A stretch of DNA of 64,000 bases from Gammaproteobacteria bacterium (lineage in GTDB: Bacteria > Pseudomonadota > Gammaproteobacteria > Xanthomonadales > Wenzhouxiangellaceae), in NCBI GenBank assembly GCA_003565625.1, contig PXBD01000069.1:1-64000 (forward strand). The letters are read 5' to 3'. Position numbers and translations under genes: made by a program. The notes under the pieces were generated by a model, which saw nothing but the letters and a program-made list of their open reading frames with translations, was not told the DNA's origin and searched no databases. Below, one piece after another: positions 9,307 through 18,243 of the stretch. The first letter of the stretch is position 1. Every line of letters begins with the position of its first letter.

Positions 9307-10092
9307 TCAAGCAGTCGGGCGATCCATTCGCGGCCACTGCTCGGCATTGATGGTTTCGCGATAGGCATGCCAGGTGGCATGGCCGATGACCGGCAGCACG
9401 ACCACGAAAGCCAGCCATGCGGTCAGAATACCCAGCATCACGCCGGCCACGATCATCAGCGCCCACAGGGCCATCGCCGGTTTGTTGCGCAGCACTGCAT
9501 TGACGCTGGTGATCACGGCGGTCACCGCATCCACTCGCCGGTCCATGATCATGGGCAGGGAAAAGGCGCTGGCGGCGAAGATCACCAGGCAGAACAGGGC
9601 GCCGACCAGGCTGCCGATGCCGAGAAAAAGGGTCAGTTCGCGCCAGCCCGGATCGCTGATCTGGGGAAAGAAGATATAGAGCGTGTTGGCCGCCCGGGCC
9701 CAGATCAGCAGGACCACGATAAGGATCACGGCAAAGACCAGTGAGCGCTTGAGCGACCGAGCGGCATCGGCCACGCTCAGCCCGAGCGAGGGCTTTTCAC
9801 CCTGCTCCAGCCGCTGGCTGATCGCATACAGGGTCATCGCCAGCCACGGCCCGATAAACACGAAACCGGACACCAGGCCCAGATACAGGCCCAGGTTGCC
9901 CCACAGCCAGGCCGCGGCGCTGACCAGGTAGCTCAAGACCACCATCAGCGCGCCAAAGGTCAGGCTCTGGCGCGGGGCCGCCTTGACGTCGCGCCAGCCC
10001 TTGGCCAGCCAGCCCAGCGGCGCTGCGACCGGTATCGGTCGGCACGGCGCCAGCATGGGCAGTTCCTGCGATGAAGTCGGCCTGTCTGTCAT
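9307..10092 (-). CDS. DUF2189 integral membrane protein
   Basis: Polytopic inner-membrane protein of 261 residues belonging to DUF2189 (function unknown, sometimes annotated as related to cytochrome oxidase assembly without proof). About six hydrophobic segments follow an N-terminal cytoplasmic part with the family block [13 protein letters not shown]; examples are [20 protein letters not shown] and [14 protein letters not shown]. The C-terminal [15 protein letters not shown] is also typical. It lies just upstream of gltA in the same direction with about 100 bases between them, so read-through is possible but not shown. ATG 10056 is an internal alternative start. Confidence 0.8.
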   Translation of the reverse strand: MTDRPTSSQELPMLAPCRPIPVAAPLGWLAKGWRDVKAAPRQSLTFGALMVVLSYLVSAAAWLWGNLGLYLGLVSGFVFIGPWLAMTLYAISQRLEQGEKPSLGLSVADAARSLKRSLVFAVILIVVLLIWARAANTLYIFFPQISDPGWRELTLFLGIGSLVGALFCLVIFAASAFSLPMIMDRRVDAVTAVITSVNAVLRNKPAMALWALMIVAGVMLGILTAWLAFVVVLPVIGHATWHAYRETINAEQWPRMDRPTA

Positions 10093-10133
10093 ATCGGCAA
10101 GTCGAGCACAAAGCTGCAGGGAAAGTCAACGCT

Positions 10134-11084
10134 TCAGGGCGCGACCGGCAGGGTCTGGTTATGTTTGCGCAGCAAGGCCTGCAGCCTGGCGTCGAGGTCG
10201 AGCAGGCAGTGGCCGAGGTGCTGCTTGAAGGCTGCCGCCGCCGGCGTGATCTGGCGGCCGCGGCGCTGGATCAGGTGCCAGTTGACCGGCACGGGCAGTT
10301 CCCGGATCCCGACCAGGGCCAGACGTCCCACCTGGAGTTCGAGTACGACCGCGTGCAGCGACATGATTGCCACCCCGTGACCGCTCATTACTGCCTGCTT
10401 GATTGCTTCGTTGCTGCCCAGCTCCAGCGCGGGGTTCAGGGCCACGCCGAAGTTTTTCAGCCAGTCCTCGGTCCACATGCGAGTGCCCGAGCCCGGCTCA
10501 CGGACCAGCATGCGCTCTCCTTCGATCTGGTCAGCGGTCAGATCGTCACGCCTGATCCAGGGATGTTCCGGCGCGGCGATCATGACCAGTGGATTGAGCG
10601 CTACTGACTGGCTGACCAGGCCATCGCCTTCGGGCGGGCGGGTCATCAGGTAGGCATCATCCAGTCCTGCCTCGAGGCGTTTGAGCAGCTCGGCCCGCGG
10701 CACGATGGTCAGGCTCGCCTGGATACCCGGGTGGTCTTGCTGGAACTGCCCGATCAGCGGTGGCAGCAGGTACTCGGCGGTCGAGGCGGCGGCAACGCTC
10801 AGCCGGCCGCGCTCGACGCCCTGGCGTGCGGCCAGGCGCTGACGCAGCAGCTGTAGCTGGTCATCGATCCGGCGGGCGGCAGCCACTGCATCACGCCCGG
10901 CACCTGTCAGGTGCAGCCGGCGAGCGCGGATCTCGTAGAGCGGCAGACCAAGCGTTTCGGTCAGCTGCGATAACTGGATCGACAACGTCGGCGGAGTCAG
11001 GTGGAGGCGTTGGGCGGCCGCACTGATCGAGCCTTCCTCGGCGACCGTGCGCAGAATGCGGAGCTGGTGGAGGGTAGGCTTCAT
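10134..11084 (-). CDS. LysR-family regulator, CbbR-like
   Basis: LysR-type transcriptional regulator of 316 residues: winged helix at 3-62 (GSISAAAQRLHLTPPTLSIQ recognition region) and a periplasmic-binding-protein-like effector domain from about 90. Within the family it most resembles CbbR/CysB-like regulators (ASTAEYLLPPLIGQF, REPGSGTRMW, SNEAIKQAVMSGHGVAIMS). No RuBisCO genes are in the window, so CbbR function is not implied. It is divergent from the isocitrate dehydrogenase gene, with a 115-base AT-rich gap holding an inverted repeat, so icd is its likely target together with itself. If icd is truly broken, the regulator may be an orphan. Confidence 0.88.
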   Translation of the reverse strand: MKPTLHQLRILRTVAEEGSISAAAQRLHLTPPTLSIQLSQLTETLGLPLYEIRARRLHLTGAGRDAVAAARRIDDQLQLLRQRLAARQGVERGRLSVAAASTAEYLLPPLIGQFQQDHPGIQASLTIVPRAELLKRLEAGLDDAYLMTRPPEGDGLVSQSVALNPLVMIAAPEHPWIRRDDLTADQIEGERMLVREPGSGTRMWTEDWLKNFGVALNPALELGSNEAIKQAVMSGHGVAIMSLHAVVLELQVGRLALVGIRELPVPVNWHLIQRRGRQITPAAAAFKQHLGHCLLDLDARLQALLRKHNQTLPVAP

Positions 11085-11098
11085 TGTGGAAATATGAG

Positions 11099-11112
11099 TA
11101 GATTTTTATCTA
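11099..11112. promoter_or_regulatory. Inverted repeat between LysR gene and icd
   Basis: TAGAT-tttt-ATCTA is a perfect 5-base inverted repeat 15 bases upstream of the LysR start codon, inside a conspicuously AT-rich intergenic stretch (about 11090-11150) in otherwise GC-rich DNA. Divergent LysR genes commonly bind such sites to control both promoters. The operator role is inference from position and symmetry. Confidence 0.4.
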
Positions 11113-11199
11113 ACTATAACTCAATAAAAATTAACTTTAATCTATTCAGATGCGCGGCTACCTTGTCCGGGTCATCCCTTTCATGTTCCGGAGAACGCC

Positions 11200-12503
11200 A
11201 TGCACATCACCGCCCAGGCCACGCAATCCCGCCCCTCTTCCGCTGCCATGTCCGAACCCGTTCCGGTTGCCCTGGCCGCCGGCGACGGCATCGGCCCGGA
11301 AATCAGCGCTGCGGTATGCCGGATTCTTGAAGCGGCCGGGGCGCGGGTGTCGTTTGTACCGATCACGATCGGTCAGGCCAGCTATCGAGAAGGGGTGTCT
11401 TCGGGTATTCCGGCCGAGGCCTGGGCGGCGCTACGGGAACACCGGGTGGTCCTCAAGGGCCCGATCACCACGCCCCAGGGCGGCGGTTACAAGAGCGTCA
11501 ACGTGACCTTGCGCAAGTCGCTCGGCCTGTTCGCCAATATCCGGCCATGCCGGTCCTGGCATCCCTGGGTGGCCACCCGCCACCCCGACATGGGCGTGCT
11601 GATCGTGCGCGAGAATGAGGAGGACACCTACGCAGGCATCGAACATCGCCAGACCGCCGAGGTGACCCAGTGCCTCAAGCTGATCAGCCAGCCGGGTTCC
11701 GAGCGCATCATCCGCTATGCCTTCGAACTGGCCCGGGCCCAGGGCCGGCGCAAGGTCCACTGTTTTTCCAAAGACAACATCATGAAGCTGACCGATGGTC
11801 TGTTCCATCAGACCTTCGACCGGATTGCGGCGGACTATCCGGATATCGAATCAGCCCACCTGATCATCGACATTGGTACCGCGCTTCTGGCCGACCGCCC
11901 GGAAATGTTCGATGTCATCGTCGCGCCCAATCTCTACGGCGACATCATCTCTGACGTGGCCGCCCAGATCACCGGTTCGGTCGGACTGGGCGGGTCGGCC
12001 AACATCGGGCTGGATTTCGCCATGTTCGAAGCGGTTCATGGTTCGGCACCGGCGCGTTTTCCGAGGCCATCATCGCCCGGCTTGGCGACACGGTAGCCGA
12101 TGCGGGACCGGAGTGGCCACGGGTCAGCACGGCCTGGCCGAAGTCCGAGAGCCGCCCGCACAAGCAGCTGGTTGGTGTGGATGTCTTTGTCGACCACGAT
12201 CAGGATGGCCGCAATCCCGAACGCCTCGGCCGGGCGATCGAAGCGCTGACACTGGCCAACGAGCTCAAGCTCTCCTTGATCACCAACCGCGGCGTCAAGG
12301 TCTACCCGGATGGCCTGCCGGAAACCAGCTGCACCGATCACTGGCGCTGCCGCTTTCGCTCGCTCAATGATGCGCCGATCAAGCATCGCCAGGCCATCGA
12401 GCTGCTTGAGATGTTCGAGCAGGCCGGCCTGGATTTCATCAAGACCGAACATCTCTACACCTTTGACGGCGAACCTGGTTTTTCGCTTGGCCAGGGCGAA
12501 TAG
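11200..12503 (+). pseudogene. icd: NADP-isocitrate dehydrogenase (long alphaproteobacterial/Thermus-like form), frameshifted and internally deleted
   Basis: Isocitrate dehydrogenase converts isocitrate to 2-oxoglutarate. Bases 11200-12040 encode the normal N-terminal two thirds: LAAGDGIGPE, substrate loop KSVNVTLRKSLGLFANIRP, RENEEDTYAGIEHRQT, and the metal/cofactor region NLYGDIISDVAAQITGSVG ending FEAVHGSAP. There the frame breaks into RFPRPSS and stops at 12096. The correct continuation resumes in another frame at about 12046 as GTGAFSEAIIARLGD and runs to 12503, ending FSLGQGE, the expected C-terminus. The stretch that should follow HGSAP (DIAGKxIANPSG, dimer core and NADP loop, roughly 60 residues) is absent. 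The start ATG has GGAG six bases upstream. Either a deletion between short repeats inactivated the gene or the assembly is collapsed here. Confidence 0.88.
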
Positions 12504-12573
12504 AGCGCCACCAGCGCCTTGCCAAACCGACGTGTTGTATGATCAGCCCTCTAGTGTGAGTGCCCGCAGCGTG

Positions 12574-12918
12574 ATGGAAATGCAACCCGCCAACCTGGCT
12601 TCGCCGCTTGTGATTGCTGATCGCTTCGAATTGGACCGGCGAGCATTGGAATCGCTGTTGACTGAATTTCACGTGCGGACCTTGTCATTGTTCGGTTCGG
12701 CGGCGCGTGGAGAAATGTCTGAGAACAGCGATGTCGATCTTCTGGTTGAATTCGAGCCTGGGATGAAGCCATCGCTAGGTGGCTTGGTTGAGCTGCGTGA
12801 TTCGCTGTCCCAATTGCTGGGAGGGGTTCCGGTGGATCTGGTGACGCCCTCCATCCTCGAAAATCCGTTCCGGCGTCGCGCCATTTGTCAGGATTTGAAG
12901 CTTCTGCATGCAGCTTGA
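12574..12918 (+). CDS. mntA: MntA-type nucleotidyltransferase antitoxin
   Basis: Minimal nucleotidyltransferase of 114 residues, antitoxin of the type VII HepT/MntA system; characterised MntA enzymes inactivate HepT by adding AMP units to a Tyr. The catalytic motif GS-x10-DxD is complete: GSAARGEMSENSDVD near residue 42, followed by LLVEFEPG. ATG 12574 is chosen; ATG 12580 is two codons downstream and a GTG lies nine codons upstream. Its last 11 bases overlap the hepT gene, the usual coupling for these pairs. It follows the broken icd gene by 70 bases and is probably a separate mobile module. Confidence 0.9.
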   Translation: MEMQPANLASPLVIADRFELDRRALESLLTEFHVRTLSLFGSAARGEMSENSDVDLLVEFEPGMKPSLGGLVELRDSLSQLLGGVPVDLVTPSILENPFRRRAICQDLKLLHAA

Positions 12919-13273
12919 ACATCGCGACCCGGCATATGTCTGGGATATGCTCCGGGCAGCTCGGGAAATCGAACAGATGCTGGGCAGTAGTGACCTTGGG
13001 CAGTTCCTCTCCAACCTCACGCTAATGCGAGCGATCGAGCGGAACCTGGAGATAATTGGTGAGGCGGCGCGACGTTTGTCAACAACCTTTCGAGCGGCGC
13101 ATCCGGACATCCCCTGGCGGCAGGTGATCGGTCAGCGCAACATCCTGGCGCATGAGTATGGCCAGATTGATCACGAAAGTCTTTTCCGCACGGCAAGCGA
13201 AGATGTACCGCTTCTCATCGAGGTGCTGAGTCGAATCGTTGCCGACCTTGGTGAGCCAGGAAATCAGCGGTAG
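12908..13273 (+). CDS. hepT: HepT-type HEPN toxin (DUF86)
   Basis: HEPN-fold RNase toxin of 121 residues, partner of the preceding MntA. The active-site motif R-x4-H-x-Y is intact as RNILAHEY near residue 80; the Arg and His form the RNase site and the Tyr is the AMPylation target in studied pairs. The helix IERNLEIIGEAARRLS is the standard DUF86 block. Overlap of 11 bases with mntA supports translational coupling. No further gene belongs to the module; recG follows on the other strand. The target RNA is unknown. Confidence 0.92.
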   Translation: MQLEHRDPAYVWDMLRAAREIEQMLGSSDLGQFLSNLTLMRAIERNLEIIGEAARRLSTTFRAAHPDIPWRQVIGQRNILAHEYGQIDHESLFRTASEDVPLLIEVLSRIVADLGEPGNQR

Positions 13274-13306
13274 CTTTGCACGTCCGCTCCCTCCGTCAAG
13301 GCCGTC

Positions 13307-15361
13307 TCACACGTCAACAAACTGCTCAGCCGGGCCGATCCAGCGCTCGATGAGTTGCCGGGCCTGTTGCTCGTCGAGGCGCGTAGCCAGATGCTGGACC
13401 CGATCCAGCAAGGCTTCGTCCCGGGCCAGATCGGCGATCCGGAAGCGCAGGGCACCAGTCTGGCGGGTGCCGAGTACTTCTCCTGGCCCGCGCAGCTCGA
13501 GGTCTTTTTCGGCGATGACGAAGCCGTCGGTGGTCTCGCGCATTACCTCCAGGCGCGCGCGCGCAGTCTCGCCCAGAGGTGGTTTGTAGAGCAGCACGCA
13601 GGCGGCCTGGTCACTGCCGCGGCCGACCCGGCCGCGGAGCTGGTGGAGCTGGCTCAAACCCAGGCGCTCGGCGTTTTCGATGATCATCAGGCTGGCGTTG
13701 GGGACGTCCACGCCGACCTCGATCACGGTGGTGGCGACCAGGAGTCCGATGGCACCGGCGTTGAAGTCCGCCATCACCGCCTGCTTCTCGCTTGCTTTCA
13801 TGCGACCGTGAATCAGTCCGACCCGGAATTCGGCCAGTTCCCGGGCCAGCTCGCGCGCCCGGGTTTCGGCGGCTTCGGCTTCGAGCAGCTCTGATTCCTC
13901 GATCAGTGGGCACACCCAGTAGGCCTGGCGGCGCTCGCTCAGGGCCTGGCGCAGGCGGGCAATGACTTCAGGCCGCCGCTGCTGGCTGGCCGCCACGGTC
14001 GTGACCGGCTTGCGCCCGGGAGGCAGTTCGTCGAGGACCGAGATATCGAGCCCGGCATAGGCCGTCATGGCCAGGGTCCGGGGAATGGGCGTGGCGGTCA
14101 TGACCAGCTGGTGTGGCTGCAGGCTTCCCTTGCGGCCCTTGTCGGCCAGGGCCAGGCGCTGGTGGACGCCGAAACGATGCTGTTCGTCGACGATGACCAG
14201 GGCCAGATCGCGAAATGCCACCGCCTTCTGGAACAGGGCATGTGTGCCGACGGCCACGGCGGCATCGCCGGCCAGGCGCTCCAGCACTTCGCTACGAGCC
14301 CGGCCCTGGACCTTGCCGGCCAGCCAGACCGGCTCGATACCCAGCGGGGCCAGGTATTCGCTCAAGGTCTGGTAGTGCTGCTCGGCCAGGATTTCGGTCG
14401 GTGCCACGATCGCGGCCTGGTGACCGGTGGCGGTGGCGGTCACCAGCGCGGCCGCAGCCACCACGGTCTTGCCCGAACCGACATCACCCTGCAGCAGGCG
14501 GCGCATGGGCTGTCTTCGGGCCAGATCATGGCGGATATCGTCGATGACCCGCAGTTGGGCGCCGGTCGGCTCGAACGGCAGGGTGGCGAGCAGCCTGGAG
14601 ACCTTCCCGTCGGGATCGTCGAGCGCCGGTGCACGTTGCCGGGCGCGTGCCCGATTGACCCGGGCCAGGGCCAGATGGTGAGCCAGCAATTCTTCTTGGG
14701 CGAGGCGCTGCACGGCCGGATGGTAGCCCTCGATCAGGGCCTGGAGCGGCTCACCCGGGGCCGGGGCATGAATGGTGATGAGCGCGTTTCTGAGCGTTGG
14801 AAACAGGTCGCTGGCCGGCAGCAGGTCGGCCAGTTCCAGTGTGCCCTCCTGAAGCCGCTCAAGGGCGGCGCCGATCAGTCTGGAAAGGCGCGCCTGGCCA
14901 AGCCCCTGCGTGGTCGGATAAATCGGTGTCAGCGACTGTGGCAGGGGTGGTGATGCGCCGTCGGCCAGATCCAGGCATTGCGGATGGGCCATTTCCAGGC
15001 CGGTCGGTCCGGGTCGAACCTCACCGAAGCAGCGCAGGCGCCGGCCGGGGCTGAACTGGCTCAATTGCGAGGGATAAAAGCGGAACAGGCGCAGGGTGAT
15101 CTGGCCGGTGTCGTCGGCCAGTGTGGCCAGCAGCATGCGCTGGCGCCCCTGGCGGACTTCGCGGTGAACAATTCGGCCTTCGACCTGGACGCCGCTGCCG
15201 GCCCGAACCTGGCGCAGCGGAGTCAGGCAGGTTCTGTCTTCGTAGCGCAGCGGCAGGTGGAACAGCAGGTCGGTTTCGCGTTCCAGCCCCAGGCCGGCCA
15301 GCCGGCCGGCCAACTGCGGGCCGACCCCGGCTACTTCGGACAGCGCGCGGTCGCCAGCCAT
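13307..15361 (-). CDS. recG: ATP-dependent DNA helicase RecG
   Basis: Superfamily 2 helicase that remodels stalled replication forks and Holliday junctions; 684 residues, near the usual 690. The N-terminal wedge/OB domain carries LPLRYEDRT and later GRIVHREVRQGRQR. Helicase motifs follow: Walker A in LLQGDVGSGKTVVAAAA near 290, GTHALFQ, DEQHRFGVHQR (DExH box), MTATPIPRTLAM, the QAYWVCPLIEESE block and LRGRVGRGSDQA. The C-terminal FRIADLARDEALL is typical of RecG. Translation starts near the ridA stop (14 bases), so the two may be co-transcribed, though their roles are unrelated. Confidence 0.96.
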   Translation of the reverse strand: MAGDRALSEVAGVGPQLAGRLAGLGLERETDLLFHLPLRYEDRTCLTPLRQVRAGSGVQVEGRIVHREVRQGRQRMLLATLADDTGQITLRLFRFYPSQLSQFSPGRRLRCFGEVRPGPTGLEMAHPQCLDLADGASPPLPQSLTPIYPTTQGLGQARLSRLIGAALERLQEGTLELADLLPASDLFPTLRNALITIHAPAPGEPLQALIEGYHPAVQRLAQEELLAHHLALARVNRARARQRAPALDDPDGKVSRLLATLPFEPTGAQLRVIDDIRHDLARRQPMRRLLQGDVGSGKTVVAAAALVTATATGHQAAIVAPTEILAEQHYQTLSEYLAPLGIEPVWLAGKVQGRARSEVLERLAGDAAVAVGTHALFQKAVAFRDLALVIVDEQHRFGVHQRLALADKGRKGSLQPHQLVMTATPIPRTLAMTAYAGLDISVLDELPPGRKPVTTVAASQQRRPEVIARLRQALSERRQAYWVCPLIEESELLEAEAAETRARELARELAEFRVGLIHGRMKASEKQAVMADFNAGAIGLLVATTVIEVGVDVPNASLMIIENAERLGLSQLHQLRGRVGRGSDQAACVLLYKPPLGETARARLEVMRETTDGFVIAEKDLELRGPGEVLGTRQTGALRFRIADLARDEALLDRVQHLATRLDEQQARQLIERWIGPAEQFVDV

Positions 15362-15375
15362 ATGGCGCCGGCTGC

Positions 15376-15768
15376 TCAGCCGGCCGTGGCCAGCACCATG
15401 ACAGCGTCCATTTCCACCGGCACACCCTTGGGCAGTGCGGCGACCTGGATGGCGGCCCGGGCCGGGTAGGGTTCGCTGAAATACTCGGCCATGATGGCGT
15501 TGAGCGTTTGAAAATGGCCCAGGTCGGTCAGGAAAATGTTGAGCTTGACCAGGTCATTGAGCGACCCGCCGGCGGCTTCGGCTACCGCCGCCAAGTTGTC
15601 GAAAACCTGGCGGGTCAGTGCCTCGAAGTCACCGTCAAGCAACTCGCCGGTGGCCGGTACCAGCGGAATCTGGCCCGAAAGATAGACCGTGTCTCCGGCT
15701 CGAACGGCCTGGGAATAAGGCCCGATCGCGGCCGGCGCGCGATCGGTCTGGATGACGGAGCGGCTCAT
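15376..15768 (-). CDS. ridA: RidA-family enamine/imine deaminase
   Basis: Small trimeric enzyme that hydrolyses reactive 2-aminoacrylate and related enamines formed by PLP enzymes. From ATG 15768 the product has 130 residues, the usual size. The family blocks are present: [20 protein letters not shown] near 15, [16 protein letters not shown], and the C-terminal [20 protein letters not shown], which contains the conserved Arg (PAR) that salt-bridges the substrate carboxylate. An upstream GTG (15795) would overlap the next gene and is less likely. In many proteobacteria ridA sits near spoT and recG, which agrees with this position. Confidence 0.92.
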   Translation of the reverse strand: MSRSVIQTDRAPAAIGPYSQAVRAGDTVYLSGQIPLVPATGELLDGDFEALTRQVFDNLAAVAEAAGGSLNDLVKLNIFLTDLGHFQTLNAIMAEYFSEPYPARAAIQVAALPKGVPVEMDAVMVLATAG

Positions 15769-15775
15769 GCTGCGT

Positions 15776-16219
15776 TCAGTTGCATTCGCCGACACGACGG
15801 CCGGTCATCTCGATGGTGCTTTTCATCGGCCCCATCGGGGTTTCGGCGTTGGAGACAATCAGCGCCTCTGAGCGGTCCCCCATGAAGGTCATGTCCATGG
15901 TCATGTTCATGGTCATGCCGTCGACCTGGCAGACCATTTCATAGTTGGCCCCGTCGCGACGCATCTCTTCCCGGGTAACGTCACACTCGTCCATGTCCAT
16001 GTCGCCCATGAAGGTGTCGGCCTGGGCAATATCCTCGGCAGTGACACAGTCGGAGTGGGTATCGGTTTGTTCGGGCACCGGAAAGCCGGCTTCGACGGTC
16101 ATGCGTGTCTCGTATTCCCACTGGCCAGGTTCGATATTGGGGGTTTCGGCCTGGGCCAGGGTGAACAGGCTCATGGCCAGGCCGGCGATCAGGATGCGCG
16201 TGCTTGCTTTCAGGGTCAT
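15776..16219 (-). CDS. DUF3617 periplasmic protein, Met-rich
   Basis: Exported protein of 147 residues with a clear signal peptide ([16 protein letters not shown], cleavage after AQA). The mature part matches DUF3617, proteins of unknown function that start with a block like [14 protein letters not shown] and end with a disulfide-forming GxC. Three Cys remain after cleavage (DCVT, DECDV, VCQV) plus the terminal CN. A striking Met-rich stretch, [13 protein letters not shown] near residue 105, could bind copper or be a methionine-oxidation sensor, but similar stretches occur in this family without known role. It lies eight bases upstream of ridA. Confidence 0.8.
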   Translation of the reverse strand: MTLKASTRILIAGLAMSLFTLAQAETPNIEPGQWEYETRMTVEAGFPVPEQTDTHSDCVTAEDIAQADTFMGDMDMDECDVTREEMRRDGANYEMVCQVDGMTMNMTMDMTFMGDRSEALIVSNAETPMGPMKSTIEMTGRRVGECN

Positions 16220-16349
16220 GGTTGATCCTCAGGTGGAGTGTGAATTTCTGCCGATGGTTCGATCTCGATAACGAAAACGGTGGCGGGTTCCCGCCAGATC
16301 TGCGGCAAGTTATTTCCGGGCCATTGTAACGCCGGATGCGCAACGCGCC

Positions 16350-18182
16350 TCAAAGCACGGTTTCCGAGTTGTACCGCTGCGCAGTGGAGCGGCCGTTCTG
16401 TTTGGCCTGGTACATGGCCTGGTCGGCGCGCAGGATCAATTCCCGTTCATCCCGACCGTCATCCGGGTACAGGGCGACACCGATGCTGCACGAGATCGAG
16501 ATTTCCTGGTTGTCGAACGCAAACGCCTTGCCGATTCGGTCCGCGATTCGCTTGGCGATTGCGATGGCCTGGTCCGGTTCTGACAGATCATGCAGCAGGA
16601 CCAGGAACTCATCACCGCCGAACCGTCCGGCCACGTCGGGCCTGCGCAAGGTGCCGGCAATGCGGCGGGCGACCTGGACCAGAATCAGGTCACCAACCTC
16701 GTGACCATGTTGGTCGTTGACCGGCTTGAAATGATCGAGGTCGATGAACAGGAACGCGACCAGCGTGCCGGTTCGATCGGCCTCGGCCAGGGCCTGGTCG
16801 ATCAGGCTCGACAGATGGTTACGGTTGGCCAGGCCGGTCAAGGGATCTTCCTGGGCCATCTGGGCCAGCCGGCGCTGATGACGCTGGCTTTCGGTCACGT
16901 CGCGAACGATGCCGATTACCGCGTCCAGGCCGCCGTTGCTATCGTACAGGGCCGAGATGCTGGCCGAGTGCCAGCGCCAGTGCCCCTCGGCATGACGGAC
17001 TCGGTATTCAATGCCGCTCAGCGTTTCGCCATTCACAACCACCGCGCGCAAGGTCTTGCCCAGACGTGGTTGATCTTCGGGATGGATGAGGTCCATGCTG
17101 GACTGGCCGATGATCTCGTCCGGGTCGTAGCCCAGCAGTGCCTTCCAGTTCGGCGAGGCGTACTGGATCACCCCGCCATCGTTGACCAGCACGATCAGGT
17201 CGCTGGCGCTTTCGACTACCTTGCGGAAGCGTGCCTGGCTGGCCTGGGCCTGGCGAATGCTGTTGCGCAGTCGGCGCACCAGGATCAGGCTGGCGACGCT
17301 GAACAGCAGCCAGATTCCGATGGCGAGAACGACGGCCAGGTGCCAGACGGCGAGCACTGCGCTGCGGCTGGTCGATGCCGCCACGATCAGCCCGTATTCC
17401 GGCAGGGCCCGGAAGTGGACGATGCGGGCGATATCATCCAGGCCGGCACGCAGATGCACCGTCGCCGGCGCGGTCAGCGGCAGATCAACCCCGGTCATTG
17501 CGGTCAGGTCATCGCCGATGGAAAAACGCGAAGCGATGGGCAGGCGCAGAATCAGTGCGCCCGATTCGGTGAGTACGGCGATCGAAAGATCTTCTTCGCT
17601 CAGCAGTGCCTCCAGCGTGGCGGTCAGGCTGGTCACCGAGAACATCCCGACCGCGACCCCGACAAGTTCGCCGTCGCGGTTGCGCAGGGCGCGGGAGACG
17701 CTGATAAACCAGTCGTTTTCGTAGACCAGCGACGGTTGCGGTCTGGTCACATGCAGGGTGCTGTCGGGGTGGTCGCGGTGGTGGGTGAAGTACTCGTGCT
17801 CATCGACGTCCGGCATCGCGCCCTCCCAGGCAGTAGCCAGGATGCTGCCGTTGGCGTCCAGCACAAGCAAATCCTGAATGAAGGGGTTGGTCGCGCGTCG
17901 ATGTCGAAATCGATCGATGGCCTGTTCGGGCATAATCGATTGCTCAATCAGCAAGTCGGTGGCGGATCGAGTGACAAAACGGTCGAGGTCGGCCAACTGG
18001 TTGAAGATCAGGCGCTGGTAAGACAACGCACTCCGTTCGACTTCGGCTTCGGCCCGGTCGATGACGCGCTGGTACAAAAAGGCGGTCGCCATCCCCACCA
18101 ACAGGCCAAACAGCACTACCAGTCCAAGCCAGAGTGCTCGCAGTCCGTCTCTTGCTCTCGAATCCGGCCCCGTTCTCATCAC
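16350..18182 (-). CDS. Membrane diguanylate cyclase: dCache-PAS-GGDEF
   Basis: Synthesises cyclic di-GMP in response to an extracytoplasmic signal. Domains of the 610-residue product: N-terminal membrane helix (LWLGLVVLFGLLVGMATAFL, about 13-33), a periplasmic dCache-like sensor (35-280), a second helix (VVLAIGIWLLFSVASLILV, about 287-306), a PAS domain (about 322-435; HPEDQPRLGKTL, EYRVRHAEGHW) and GGDEF (about 448-605). The active site is intact (RFGGDEFLVLL) and the inhibitory I-site RRPD sits five residues before it, so feedback control is expected. No EAL domain. It is transcribed alone; no partner regulator is adjacent. Confidence 0.92.
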   Translation of the reverse strand: MMRTGPDSRARDGLRALWLGLVVLFGLLVGMATAFLYQRVIDRAEAEVERSALSYQRLIFNQLADLDRFVTRSATDLLIEQSIMPEQAIDRFRHRRATNPFIQDLLVLDANGSILATAWEGAMPDVDEHEYFTHHRDHPDSTLHVTRPQPSLVYENDWFISVSRALRNRDGELVGVAVGMFSVTSLTATLEALLSEEDLSIAVLTESGALILRLPIASRFSIGDDLTAMTGVDLPLTAPATVHLRAGLDDIARIVHFRALPEYGLIVAASTSRSAVLAVWHLAVVLAIGIWLLFSVASLILVRRLRNSIRQAQASQARFRKVVESASDLIVLVNDGGVIQYASPNWKALLGYDPDEIIGQSSMDLIHPEDQPRLGKTLRAVVVNGETLSGIEYRVRHAEGHWRWHSASISALYDSNGGLDAVIGIVRDVTESQRHQRRLAQMAQEDPLTGLANRNHLSSLIDQALAEADRTGTLVAFLFIDLDHFKPVNDQHGHEVGDLILVQVARRIAGTLRRPDVAGRFGGDEFLVLLHDLSEPDQAIAIAKRIADRIGKAFAFDNQEISISCSIGVALYPDDGRDERELILRADQAMYQAKQNGRSTAQRYNSETVL

Positions 18183-18243
18183 CCGGAAATCATAGCAGAG
18201 GCCGGCCGGACAGCGCTTTTTCAGGCTTCTGGCAGGCGCTTGA

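Noticed and set aside
7527-9350. Open frame of 607 codons on the + strand across gltA
   Set aside because: It is the antisense of citrate synthase; long mirror frames are common in GC-rich coding DNA and this one has repetitive, Gly/Arg-rich composition.
10134-11084. Calling the LysR gene cbbR
   Set aside because: The resemblance is only at subfamily level and no Calvin-cycle gene is in the window.
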